Assembly: GCA_013398175.1 (NCBI GenBank)
Contig: VZRZ01006171.1
Location: forward strand, 62,001 to 126,000
DNA length: 64,000 bases
Direction: 5' to 3'
From: Climacteris rufus
Lineage: Eukaryota; Chordata; Aves; Passeriformes; Climacteridae
A model generated the notes under the pieces. That model was not told the DNA's origin. It did not search any database and worked only from the letters and a program-made list of their open reading frames with translations. The translations under genes and the position numbers were made by a program. Position 1 is the first letter of the stretch; each line of letters starts with the position of its first letter. This document shows, in pieces, positions 1 through 11,043 of this stretch.

Positions 1-1235
1 TGGAACTGAATCTTTCAGAACTGACTAAAGGTTCAGGGCTTTTACTAATAGTTTGGGGAAATGCTGAATGCAAAGCACTGGAAAAATTCAGTTTTCAGTT
101 GCCAGGATTTCACAGCGGCTATATTTAAACACAGACCTGGAATGTCTTAACTCTGTTGGAAGAACTGTTTGTTCTTAGAGAGCCACAACAGAGTTGTTCT
201 TAGAAAAATCCTCTTCTCCTAAAGGACAGAATGAATTTTAAATTGCAACAATAGGCTTGAGGCAGGAAAGTTGGGTAAGGTTTTGGAAAAACACCTCTGA
301 GGAGATCTCAAACTAATATGTTGCTATGGTTGTGCATTCAGTGACCTGCCCTTGCAGATAAATGTATAACATATATACACACTCACCCACGGTGCAGTGT
401 TTGTAAGAAAAAACATTGAGCATAAACATTTCTGTGTATCTGACACAAACCTAATCCATGCAACTGTTCTGAACACAAAATAAACAAAGATTTAAAAAAC
501 AATGAAAGCTGAATCTCCAGGTCTGGTAAAGACAGAGAGGGTCTGGAATTCTAGCATTGATAGCACTTCTAAATTAAAGGTAATGCTTAGTGATGAAAGT
601 TTGCCAGGGTGCATGAAAAGGGACTTCTAGATCCATTCTCTGTGTGTTTCCAGACATAAAAGAGCCCATACCACCAGAGAAGTAACAAAGCCATCAACCA
701 TCATCCCAGTAGGGATTGTGTGTTCAGACTGGCTGCAGAGTAGAAATGTAGCTCAGCATGAGCTCCTTTGCATCTGATGCCCCATGCTGTGTGTTAAGAA
801 TGTGTCAAGAGAACACCTCCAGCCTACATATTAGGAAAATTCTCTACAAGTTTTAATACAATTGATATTAGAAGCGTAGACAGAAACCTTTCAGGACTCC
901 AAAGTTTCCCATGCCATGGCTTTACTGGCAACATGTTGAGAGTCAAGATCCTGTGTGCTGGTCGTGCTCTGCAAATAAATAGGTTAGTTCCTACACACAC
1001 GTGAAAATCAGGTTGGAAGTGCTTGGTGGCCTGACAGTCACCCATCTCTAACCCACTGCAAAATCCCAAGCCTGTGCTGCACGAACTGACAATATAATTC
1101 GATGTCTCAACATAACAGCTTAGATTGGATGGATGATGTAGTGTCAAATCCTACCACCCTGGCCAAAAGCAGTAGCTCACTCTGCAAAGTCTGGTACGTA
1201 GGAGCAGAAATGGTGAGAGGGGGGTCACACTGTTA

Positions 1236-1271
1236 CTCCAGTAATTACAACATAATAAATAATTACTGGAG
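1236..1271. repeat. Perfect 12-bp inverted repeat (hairpin)
   Basis: The arm CTCCAGTAATTA (1236-1247) is perfectly reverse-complemented by TAATTACTGGAG (1260-1271), with a 12-nt AT-rich loop between. No terminal motif or target duplication identifies it as a transposon. It may be a chance palindrome or a short structured element. Confidence 0.75.
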
Positions 1272-2166
1272 CCAAGACTGTTGAGAGTTTGGATCAGATA
1301 AGGAGGAACTGCCTCTGCAGGAGTATGACATTTCTGCAGAATGCAGATCAAGAATGAATACGAGTCCTGAGGGACACTTACTCTGAGCACACTCACCTCC
1401 TGCTTGTTCAGTTCCAGGCAGAAAGGACCAGCCACTGTTTAGCGCTCAGGAGAACAAACTGCAGCTGATGAAAACTTCAAATTGTCTGTAAAATACTTTG
1501 CAGTGATCAGCTTGTATGATTGTAAAAGTGCTACTTGTGACAAGAGAAATTTAAACAAAGCAACACAAAATTGCCCTGTGCTGATCTGCATACCATGTCT
1601 CTTAAAAGAAGATAAATTACACTGTAGCACTATGACAAATGCTATTCCAAAAACAATGTTCATATGGTTAGGAACCTCCTCTGAATATCCAAATCACGGG
1701 TTCTCCTCAAATGCTCTATACACCCTCCCACCCATACTTTAGGACCAGGCAATATGGGGCAATTCACATTCATCCCCCAAACAGAACTCCTCTACAACTG
1801 CATGCGTCATTTGGAAGATGGCACTGAGGACAGAAGTGAGACTTTGACCCAGAGGATTTTTAAAGAAGCAAGAACAGAAAGAAGTTCTCATCTCTGGCTT
1901 GGAATCACACTCCAAGCTGTGGTATCCTGAAGCCAAATTCAGACTAGAAGCTGGCTCTGAAAAGTAGCATGATTATTCCTGCTTGTTCTAAGATCAGCAG
2001 TGGTACCACAAGTTCTAGTGTCCACATGAGCTGAATGAAAATAAAGTCCCAGGTGCTCTCTGGTCTAGGCATGTTTTCTGCATAAAAACTTTGAAAATGA
2101 TGTCATGCTATCTGTGATCAAATATGCAGTAGATTTCTACTGACAAAATATAAAAAGGATCACTAT

Positions 2167-2270
2167 TTAAAAAAAAAACAAAAAAACAAAACCCCTCCAA
2201 AACCAAAAACAAACAAACCACCCCCCCAACCCACTTAACTCCCCCAACAAACAAAAAAATCTAACCCCCT
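2167..2270. repeat. A/C-rich low-complexity tract
   Basis: Runs of A broken by C blocks, including CAAACAAAC-like units and a C7 run, continue for about 100 bases. This is simple-sequence DNA. It could be a degraded retroposon tail, but no element body is recognisable beside it. Confidence 0.75.
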
Positions 2271-3299
2271 TTCATTTTCAAATTAACAAATTCTTATTTT
2301 TAAAATGGCCAAATCAATCTATTTCCATTTCATTCTCTGCTAAACTAACAGAAAAAAAAAGGAAAAATAAAGAAAGAGGTTTCAGAGGCAGGACAAAGAT
2401 ATTTTTCTAATTTCAAATTCTCACATGTTCAATAAACAACTTTAGTGGATTATGGTGAATTAGTCTAGGAATATTACTTAAAATTATATTTAATGATGAA
2501 ATCTTACATCAGCTGAATGAATGGAGGGATGATTTTGCCTGTAAATATCATATTTTAAACACACATTCTTTTGTACATCTTTCTATATATTATGGGAAGT
2601 TTTCACTCCCATTAAACTTTGCTTTAATACAAACATTCTCTTGTTTTAACCCAAAGAATGGAATAAAGCACATGACTCAGATCTGCATGTCTGTATCTTA
2701 AGTTACATGTTTACTATTCCATTTGTCACTAGAGTTTGCTGTCTTGTTTTGAAAAAGCCCGTGTAACTTTTGACAGAGAACATCTAATCCTAGACAAAAT
2801 GGAAACACTTGACTGCTTCCTATATACATTTTCAGAACTGTACAAATCTAGGTTCCCAGCAGACTGGTGTCTTGCTCTCTTACGCAAGGCAAGTGATTGC
2901 TCACAACCCCATCAAAGGCAGCAGACAGTACCTCGTAGCCTGTTTTCTCATGGTGGGTCTGATCTTCAGGGACGCTGAGCACCCATGGGCACACAATGAG
3001 TCCTTCACCTGCCTTCCTCGGAAACAGAAAGCAAAAGACCCTATTTCTCATCATGTTCATCAGTAGTGTTTTAGCTGTTGGTCTCAGAGGTAATGAAATA
3101 AGGCTTCCTGGTGCCATTAAAACCTGCTCTGTACATTGCAGAATAAGGTCCTGCAGGGACTAAGCCTGTAGGAAGCAAGCTGCTGACAACAACAGAGTGC
3201 TTTTATGTGAAAGTTGAACATGTCAGGGAGAGGGTCTGTTTTTGTGGAATTCCTTTGCTCATTGGATAAAACCTGGGATGCACAAAGTGCAGGTCTTCA

Positions 3300-3305
3300 T
3301 TTATT
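3300..3305 (-). terminator. Candidate poly(A) signal of TMEM215
   Basis: The plus strand reads TTTATT, which is AATAAA on the minus strand. It is the first canonical signal I found leftward of the TMEM215 stop codon and implies a 3' UTR of about 1.85 kb. No strong downstream GU-rich element is obvious, so another site may be used. Confidence 0.3.
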
Positions 3306-5147
3306 ACCACAGTACTGTAGCTACATGCCTGAGCAGCAGAGCTGCCTGTAACCACCTATTCAGTCTTTGCCTGACTTAAACTAGCTAGTGTTTTTTGAAT
3401 TCATCTTAATAGTATCCACATGCCCCACCAAAGCCTGGCCAAAGCATTAACATCCTATTTGGTCTAAAAGAAACCAAGCTATCCAACATAAAAAGTTGTT
3501 TCTTTCTTCTGGAAACATCTTCAGAGACTAGTTGTCTATTACATTTTGACATAAGTTTCTAAACAAACAAACAGACACACAACTATATGTATAAAATTTA
3601 CATTCACTTTACAAACTATTCCATGGGCATGGAAAGCCTCATATGAGTGCAAAATTCCTTTCCATTTTCAACAAAACATCTCAGGCTGCTACAAATGAAA
3701 GGCTGTTATTTCCTACTCTGGTAACTCAATACATTTCTGTGGTACAACTTATGGCTGACAAAAACCAGCTAAGTAGGAACAGCTATTAAGACGTTTATCA
3801 CACAGGAACTTTTTAGAGTTGTGGGAGTTTACTTAAAAGAACTGTGGCTTTGTGAGATGCTAGCAAATTATTCTATGCTTTAGCAACCATTGCCCTAAGA
3901 CCTTAACACTCAGAGAAGCTGCTTAGCATGCACATTGAGTTATACAACATCTCAGTTACCTACATAGCATAGGCCAGGTAAGATGTTTATGCACACCATG
4001 GAACATGCAATTTAGTTGGACTGAATACCCAGGATTTGCATTTCTGTATGTAAAGTGCAGGCTCTCAATTTGAATGGTTAATCCTCATTTCTCACTTCAT
4101 ATTTTCTTGCTATGTATCCATAAGCTGTGAAAAAAAAATCTGTTAGTCAGGTCCTGTGTTCCCTCGCCCCAGCAAAGCATGGCTGTGAGACCCCTGAGTG
4201 GACTGTCACCATGCATCCCCCATATAGAAACATCTGGCATTTTAGAAAAGGCACAAGAAAATGACATTTTCAGAAGAGTCAGATCCCTTTCTGAACATAA
4301 CTCACAGAATTCTATTCCTGAAGCGATTTCTAAGGTACTGAAATATATTTTAAAGACCTGAGTCCACTGACATCCGCTCCTAGTCACTGCAAGAACTGTG
4401 TCACGATCATATTGCAATCTTCTTGTCAAGTATGCCTCTAAAATCCAAAAGTGTGAGAAACATTCCAGTGAACTCAAGACCAGTAGAGAATCAAACTAAC
4501 ACCTCTATGTTCATGCTATTGATGATGGATTAGCCTTTGAAACCTCTCCTGAGCCTATCTGGTTCCTAAACATCTTTCAGAAGAGCCCATGGGGTCAGGA
4601 CATCTGTTTCTTGACAGAGAGAAAAATAAAATCCTGTCAGGAAGAAGAAGGGAGACAAATGACTTCTACACTCTCTAACATCAGCCAGCTATTGGAGTTC
4701 ATGCTGACATCCCTCAATCCCTCCCAAAATGAAGTGACAGTATTTCAAAGATTCATTCAGCCATAGAGCACCACATTATTTCCTACATACAGCTCCAGAG
4801 TTTCATACAGCACTTGATCTCAGCTGACAGCCACTGCTGCCCTCCTGCCAGTGTGCCTACAGGCTTGGGTACAATAGGCAGCAAGAAAACAAAAAGGGAA
4901 GGCAAGGGAGAAAATAAAATTAAAATGTAATTTCTTTTTTTCCAAAATGAGGAATTGAATTCTTTAACCTTTAAACATGCTTGTTTACTTACAGACAGAG
5001 TACTTCAGGCACAAAAGGTTTGAGTATCAGTCACATACCACGTTAAATTGAAATAGTATCAGGATTGTCCCATGCAGTCAGCTATCCCCTATCAAGAAGT
5101 TGAAGTTGCAGTTTTTGTATACATACATATATATAAGTATGCATCTT
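3306..5147 (-). other. TMEM215: Probable TMEM215 3' UTR
   Basis: Non-coding sequence immediately downstream of the TMEM215 stop on its own strand. The assignment rests only on the position of the first canonical poly(A) signal at 3300-3305. No repeat is recognised here. Confidence 0.35.
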
Positions 5148-5870
5148 TCACACAATGGTCTCCTGGTCCGAGATGACTCCAGTGGGGTTTATGTAACAAC
5201 AGTACCTGTCATAAGGGCTGTTATCCTTATAAGAGCAGACAATGATACTGTCTTTAGGAGCCACAAAGATATTGTCTTCAATATCAGGACAAGGAGTGCT
5301 GTCCCTGCTGGGAGAAGAGCTCGTCTTCTCCAAGGCACTGTATGTGGAGCCATCTCCCACGAACACATTCCCCGGCATCTCTGGGTAACAGCTCTCCAGG
5401 TATTTCAGCATCTCCTCCGGATCCACCTTTTTGGAGAGGCTCTTGGACTCCCCTGTGGCCGCCGCGGTGGTGCTGGTGGTGCAGATGAACACGGTGTCCT
5501 CTACCCTCAGCCCTCTCCTGTCCTTGCGGTAAGCTTTCCTGGCCAGCTCGTCACAGCTTCCCTTGCCAGACTCCAGGTCTGAGGGGGTCCTTAGCAGTTC
5601 CATGACATCCCGGTCCTTGACTTCCTTACAGCACGGACCCATATTCTCGGGACATTTGGTGCAACCGTCGGTCTTTCTGGTGAGGGCAATGGCGGCGATG
5701 CCAGGCAGGCAGATGGCAGGCCCGATGGCCAGCAGCGGGATGTCTCCCAAGGTCTCTCCCTTGATGCCAGACACGGTGAACATGAAGCCGAACACCAGAA
5801 AGACGCTGACCAGAGCCACCACCAGCCCCGTCCGGGGGTTGATGTCGTCGGGTCTCAGGGTCCGTGCCAT
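5148..5870 (-). CDS. TMEM215: TMEM215, transmembrane protein 215
   Basis: This complete single-exon reading frame encodes 240 residues, against about 235 for human TMEM215. Two hydrophobic segments are visible, at residues about 16-35 (GLVVALVSVFLVFGF...) and 44-64 (IPLLAIGPAICLPGIAAIAL). They are linked by a short conserved loop containing KGETLG. A cysteine cluster follows at about 70-82, then a hydrophilic tail. The C-terminal block NSPYDRYCCYIN and the final ETIV are TMEM215 hallmarks; ETIV also fits a class I PDZ-ligand pattern. I chose the ATG at 5870 (MARTLRPDDINP). As I remember it, human TMEM215 begins at the position of Leu5, giving MRPDDINP. The context of this ATG is modest, with T at -3 and G at +4. 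The same frame stays open upstream to 6611, which I read as GC-rich 5' UTR. The family has no well-established biochemical activity, so only membrane location is inferred. Confidence 0.95.
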   Translation of the reverse strand: MARTLRPDDINPRTGLVVALVSVFLVFGFMFTVSGIKGETLGDIPLLAIGPAICLPGIAAIALTRKTDGCTKCPENMGPCCKEVKDRDVMELLRTPSDLESGKGSCDELARKAYRKDRRGLRVEDTVFICTTSTTAAATGESKSLSKKVDPEEMLKYLESCYPEMPGNVFVGDGSTYSALEKTSSSPSRDSTPCPDIEDNIFVAPKDSIIVCSYKDNSPYDRYCCYINPTGVISDQETIV

Positions 5871-6600
5871 CCAGCTGGTGCGCACGGGGACACTTCCCTC
5901 CACCGGAGCGCCCCGCGGGGCAGGGGACAGATGCTTCCGAAGCTTCCCGGGCAGTGAGGCGCGGAGGAACCCGACGGCCGCCACAGCTCGGCTTCCCCTC
6001 GGTGGAGCCGCAGACGGAGGGCGGGCCGGGGCCGGATGCTGTCCTGCCTTCTGCCTCCTCCCTCGCTCCCTCCCTCCCTCGCTCGCTCCCTCGCTCCCCG
6101 AAGCCGCTCGGAGCGGCTTCTCCGCCTGCAGCCGCGCTGCGCCCTCCCACGCTGGCGGGGGGCTCGAACCCTGCCAGAGAGCGGAGGGAGAGGGACCGGG
6201 CGGCTTCCAGCAGCAGCGGGCGGGGAGGCAGCTGCCGCGAGGGTTCACCTGCCCGGCCTCCGCCTCCTCGTCTTCCTCGCCCGACGCCACCGGAGCCCCG
6301 CACGGCCGTGAGTACGCGCTCCGCCCGGCGCGGGATGCTGCGGGGCCGCTGCGGGGGCTCGGCGGGGTTTCCGCCACCTGATGGCCACCGCTGCTTGGCC
6401 GGGCGCTGCCGCCACCCCGGGCAGCCTTTCCCTCTCGGGCGGAGGGGAGGGGATCTCCGACGGGCGTCCTTCCCCGGGAAGCTGGAACGTGCATCCTCCA
6501 GATGGGACCCCGCCCCGAAAGCCGCTGCCTCGGTGGGGACGGGGACTTGTGAAGTAAATCTTTGCCCGGACGCACAGAGGTCCTGCCCCGAGTCTTTTCC
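5860..6600. promoter_or_regulatory. CpG island and probable TMEM215 promoter
   Basis: A sharply GC-rich, CpG-dense block covers the TMEM215 start codon and about 700 bases upstream. It stands out from the AT-rich flanks and includes a CT-rich simple stretch at about 6056-6105 (CTCCCTCGCTCCCTCC-like). The transcription start cannot be placed from sequence alone. Open frames on both strands here reflect the low stop-codon density of GC-rich DNA. Confidence 0.75.
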
Positions 6601-6611
6601 GAGTTAGGCAA

Positions 6612-8534
6612 AAGCGAAGAGCAAGACTTCGGGAGATGCTGTGCTGCAGCTGTATTTCATCCCGGAGGAGGCCCTTAGGGCTAAAGCCTCTCTTGATGTT
6701 ACTCCCTCCCCTAGAGTGAACTTAGATGTTGGGGTTCCCTTGATATTAAGGGCCTGCCGGCTGTGTTGGTGACGTCCTGTCCCTGTGATTTGATGCACTT
6801 GGGTAATAGTAATTTGAACTAAACACTAGCAGCTGAATGAGTTTAGGAGAGGATCTGAAATAAGTGAGAATGTCGAAAGGCAGCAGCATGTTCAGGCAGA
6901 TTGTTAATGACATAAAGGAGTAAATGCTTTTGCCTGGGGCACAGATACTGGGAGATGAAAAGGAGTGATACCAGAAAGCTTCCAAGAAAATTAAGGTAAT
7001 AGAAAAGGACACTCTGAACTGAATTGTGAAACCATGCTTTCTCTGAGTTTTCTCATTACCGTGATTCATTTTCCTCATATTACACACTTGGAAAGCTCAG
7101 AGAAGCCAGTTTAGAAAACACACAAGTGTTCCTCAAGTCATGAAAAAGCCTGGGTTTTATTTACCTTCCCTACAGTACAACACGAACAGAGCACCACTGT
7201 GTTGTAGATTTCTAACTTGCCTCGTGGAGATCAAGCCCAAGAATATCCTTTCATAAGCAAGAATAGCTCCTGCCTTACAGGACACTTTCTTCATAACTGG
7301 GGTGTCAAGTTATAGTCTTTACTGTTTAATTTGAAGGATGAGTAAATGGGAATACAGAAGTACACACTAGGCAGAGTTTTTAAATCAATGGGAATGGCTT
7401 GGGTTTGAGATTAAAAGTTTGCAATGGACCGTGATCATTGTTTCAACTTGTCCTCCAGAAAACTGTCCAGTAAAATTTACACTGAGCCTCTCACCTGCTG
7501 CTGAGTGGGCTTAAAAAGAAATAATTTGGACTCTGTTAGAAATGCCTTTCTTGACTGAAAGACTTAAAAATCAAAAGTTTCCAGCAAGCACAAGTTAACT
7601 TCTAGTTTTGCCACTCTGCAGGATTTAGCAGGATGAGAAATGACTGTAGTGTCTCCACTACTATTTTCCAGAGTGAGAATTTGTTGCTTCTTTCCATCTG
7701 CTGTTATTCAGATACACAGCTTTTATGCCCTCACATTGGAATGAATAATGCCTTTTTTTATCCATCAGCAAAATTCTGGATGAAAGGAAATGATTAACCT
7801 TCAGCCAGCTTGTCCCACATAAGTAAGATGTTGTAAAGTGTAAGTTATAGAGCATCGTCATGTTGGTAACTAATGCCATGAAAGTTACTGTTCATGCTCC
7901 CTGACCTTCCTTCACCTCCCCTAGTGCATTTGAATAGTCTTTCAAAAAATTGGAAATTGTTCTTTTGTTGAAAAACAAATTTTGATGCTTGGGAAAAGCA
8001 ATTACCTGAAGCTGTATTCATCAACAGTCCTTCAGAGATAGAAAAGGGACACAGAAATGTAAATATTAGTGGCATTAGTGGAGGGGAAAATTGCTGTAAG
8101 AGCTGAAGTACATGTCAGAATATCTAACAGGAGTAAAAATGGCCCTTCAAATTTAAGTGACAGGCTTACTGAGATGGAAGAGGGAACATCTACTTTGGAA
8201 TGGAAAGCTGTTAGTGGACAGAAAAATACAGAAAATGTCAGGACAAAGGTGGAACTAAATGTCTTCAATTTGTCCCTTTGTGAGTGGTTTCAAGACAAGA
8301 TTGTATGCTTCCAGCAGGAGGGCATAGGAAGGGAAAACAATCACCCAGTTCCAGGAAAGCATGCTACAATTGTTAAAATTGTCTTTCCAAGCTAGAAATC
8401 AAGAGATCAGCAAGTGCCACTTAACACAACTGAGTAACAATGCAAACTGTTGAATTTTCTATCCTGACCATAACTAGAGAAAAAAAATTTACTCCTTTGA
8501 GGTGAAGCATGTTTCTATTCTGGTGCTGTACACA
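6612..8534. other. Intergenic upstream of TMEM215, no gene seen
   Basis: No protein-like frame longer than about 110 codons and no recognised repeat. The sequence is moderately AT-rich and could hold TMEM215 regulatory DNA, but nothing specific can be supported. Confidence 0.65.
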
Positions 8535-8713
8535 AAAATTAGGTACTCAACAACATTTTTACCTCAGTCTTCAATGGCAACCTCTGTTCCCACACCTCTC
8601 GAGTAGATGCACAGGATAGGGACCATAGGATAGGGAAAATAAATAAATGTAATAAATGTCGTTTGTGATCTCCTGAAGAACATGAACATATATGTCTTCA
8701 GGACCCAGTGAAA
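8535..8713 (+). mobile_element. CR1 LINE fragment, left part, split by an LTR
   Basis: The sequence matches the CR1 ORF2 region as I know it: a run like AGGTACTCAACAACATTTTTACCTCAGTC, broken by substitutions, then ending GACCCAGTGAAATG. Its continuation resumes at about 9274 after an inserted LTR. It is decayed and non-coding. Confidence 0.7.
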
Positions 8714-8718
8714 TGCTG

Positions 8719-9273
8719 TGCTGGTTTTGACTGGGGTAGAGTTAATTTTCTTCACAGTGTCTGGTATGGGACTGTGTTTTGAATCTGTGCTGAACACAGA
8801 GTAAATAATATAGAGATGTTTCTGTTACTGCTGAGCAGGGCTTACACAGAGCCAAGGCATTTACTGCTGTTCGTACTCCCTTGCTGGGGAGGATGTTGGG
8901 GGTGCATGGGAGGTTGGCAGGAGCCACAGCTGGGGCAGGTGACCCAAACTGACCAAAGGGATGTTCCAGCCCATATGGCATCATGCTCAGAACATACAGT
9001 TGAGGGAAGAAGGAGAAAAAGGACATTTGGCATAATGATGTTTGTCTGCCCAGGTCACTGTCAGGTGTGATGGGACCCCTCTTCTCCTGGAGATGGCTGA
9101 ACACTTGCTTGCCCATGGGAAGAAGTGAATTAATTCCTTGTTTTGCTTTGCTTGAGTGCGTGGCTTTTGCTTTCCCTATTAAACTGTCTATATCTCAACC
9201 TGTGAGTTTTCCAGCTTTTACACTTCTGATTCTCTGCTGGGGCTTGGCTGCTCACTGGGGTTAAATCCTAATA
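8719..9273 (+). mobile_element. ERVL-type LTR (copy A), inserted in CR1
   Basis: An LTR in sense orientation starting TGCTGGTTTTGACTGGGGTAG. It has GATGGCTGAACACTTGCTTGCC, a poly(A) signal ATTAAA at 9178-9183, and an end near CTCACTGGGGTTAAATCC. The same layout recurs, reversed, at five other places in the window. No clean target duplication is visible. CR1 sequence on both sides shows it inserted into an older CR1. No retroviral gene accompanies it, so it is a solo LTR. Confidence 0.85.
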
Positions 9274-10167
9274 GATAATCCCAAGGGAATTAGCTTACAT
9301 AGTTGCCAAGCCACTCCCCATGGTACTTTGAAAGTCGTGGAAGTCAGGTGAAGTCCCAGGTGACTGGAAAATCAGAAGTATTGGACCCATCTTTAAAAAA
9401 TACAGGAAAGAGAAACTTGGGAACTACTGATCTCTCAGCTTCCCTGGATTGACATTTCCTATTCAAAGCTACTCAGTGTTCCCTAGATGGGTGAGAGAAG
9501 GATTTGATGAGTGGACAGTCAAATCCAGAGACTAGTGGTCAACAGCTCAATCTTCACATGTAGTTTGGTAATAGCTCGTGTCCCTCAGGGATCCGCCTTG
9601 GGATAAATGCTGTTTGATGTCTTCATCAGTGATGGAGAACCATTGGAACATTTGCAGCCACGCTGCTTTGAGTGGTCTGTGTGTTGCCATTGATATGCCT
9701 GAGGGATGGGATAGCATCCAGAGGGACCTGGACAAGCCTGAGAAGTGGGCTCATGGGAATCTCATGCAGTTTAACAAGACCAAGTGCAAGGTGCTGCACC
9801 TGGGTAAGGGCAACCCCTGGTATCAACACAGGCTGGGGATGAACAGATGGAGAGCAGCCCTGTGAGAAGGACTTGGGGGTGCTGGTGAATGAGAGGCTGG
9901 ACATGACCCAGCCATGGGCACTCACAGCCCAGAAAGGTAAATGTGTCCTGGGCTGCATCCAGAGCAGTGTGGCCAGCAGGGTGAGGGAGGGGATTCTGCC
10001 CCTCTGCTCCCCTCTGGTGAGACCCCCATCTGGAACACTGCATCCAGCTCTGGAATCCCAGCATAGGGAGCTTCAGGAGTGAATCCAGAAGAGGGCCACC
10101 AAGATGATTAGAGGGATGGAGTATTAGTAGGGACGGAGCATCTTTCCTACAAGGAGAGACTGAGAGA
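9274..10167 (+). mobile_element. CR1 LINE fragment (decayed ORF2 3' part)
   Basis: This is the continuation of the CR1 copy interrupted at 8713. The translated plus strand shows CR1 reverse-transcriptase C-terminal motifs such as [20 protein letters not shown] and [12 protein letters not shown], followed by the line of text that becomes 'SRVREGILPLCS'. Stops and frameshifts break the frame. The copy ends abruptly at about 10167, without a CR1 3' tail, against an oppositely oriented CR1. Confidence 0.9.
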
Positions 10168-10560
10168 ATTGTTGAACCTCATGAGATACCCATGGGCCCG
10201 CTTATCCATCTTGTCCAGGCCTCTCAGGATGATATGCCATCCTTCAGGAGTGTCAACCGTACCACTCAGCTAGGTGTCATCTGCAGATTTGAATAGGGTT
10301 CACTTTATACCTTAATCTATGTCATTAATTAAAATATTAAATAACACTGGAGCCAATACAGACTCCCAAGTGACATTCCTTGTCACTGATGTCCATTGGG
10401 ACTCTGACCTGTTGACCACTATCCTCTGGATGTGACAGTCCACTTTCTTATCCATCTAACAGTCTGCTCATCAAATCCATCTGTCTCCAACTGAAAAGGC
10501 AGGATGCTGTGAGGGATCATGTCAAAGGCTTTACAGAAGTCTGGATAAATTACATCCATG
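10168..10560 (-). mobile_element. CR1 LINE fragment, inverted relative to neighbour
   Basis: On the minus strand the frame reads DVIYPDFCKAFDMIPHSILP, the CR1 reverse-transcriptase core motif (consensus like LDFCKAFDTVPH). The adjoining sequence matches the CR1 region encoding the following residues. It is truncated at both ends and abuts the plus-strand CR1 at about 10167. Confidence 0.88.
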
Positions 10561-10610
10561 ATCGAAGGAAGGAAGCACTTTTCTTCCCCAGCCCCCATCT
10601 TGCTGTCCAT

Positions 10611-11043
10611 TGTAGCAGCGTGCTTGGCAGAAGCTGCTGCTTTTGAGCTTCAGGTTTTGGTGGGAAAAAAGCCCAGGCAAAGCCCTCAGCCTTCTTCTTC
10701 CAATATCTGAACTCTCTGCCTGAGCTGTGATAAAATCCCATATTTCCCTTGTGTTACCTGTACCCATATCTCAGATTTCATATATGGCTATGTCCTGGAA
10801 AGCTCTTCTCCACTGGTCACTTTGAACTATGCCATTCCCCATTGGGTGTTTCCTGATTCCAACTCCCTTTAAAAGAGCCCTGCAGGGCTTCTTCCTGGCT
10901 CTTTCTTCTGGGTTACTCAGCCACCTGGATATCTCGGGACCCTCATGAAGCAACACTGGATTCACACTGGATTCACAATAAACAGCTGTTATCCTGAGGA
11001 AGAGCCCTCTGTGTAGCCTTTTATTCTCGTCTGCGCTACCACA
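10611..11043 (+). mobile_element. Probable solo LTR of an endogenous retrovirus
   Basis: About 433 bases begin TGTAGCAGCG and end CGCTACCACA, imperfect inverted termini of the TG...CA type. Inside are a TATA-like CTTTAAAAGAGC near 10870 and a poly(A) signal in CACAATAAACAGC near 10980, followed by a U5-like tail. A similar start and end occur in the better-defined LTR at 20852-21150. No perfect target duplication was found, so the ends are approximate. Confidence 0.6.

Larger units (their letters stand above)
1..3299. other. Intergenic, no gene seen
   Basis: I see no conserved protein in any frame, only short chance ORFs. The stretch holds a 12-bp inverted repeat at 1236-1271 and an A/C-rich low-complexity run at about 2167-2270. 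It lies past the probable 3' end of TMEM215, which is transcribed leftward. Confidence 0.7.

Noticed and set aside
5563..6607. Long plus-strand open frames (272, 247 and 91 codons) across the TMEM215 CpG island
   Set aside because: They overlap the TMEM215 coding strand and island, are Pro/Arg/Ser/Ala-rich, and show no domain. They are shadows of GC-rich DNA.
9578..10082. Open frames of 69-110 codons with reverse-transcriptase-like residues
   Set aside because: These belong to decayed CR1 ORF2, not to a host gene; they are annotated as CR1.
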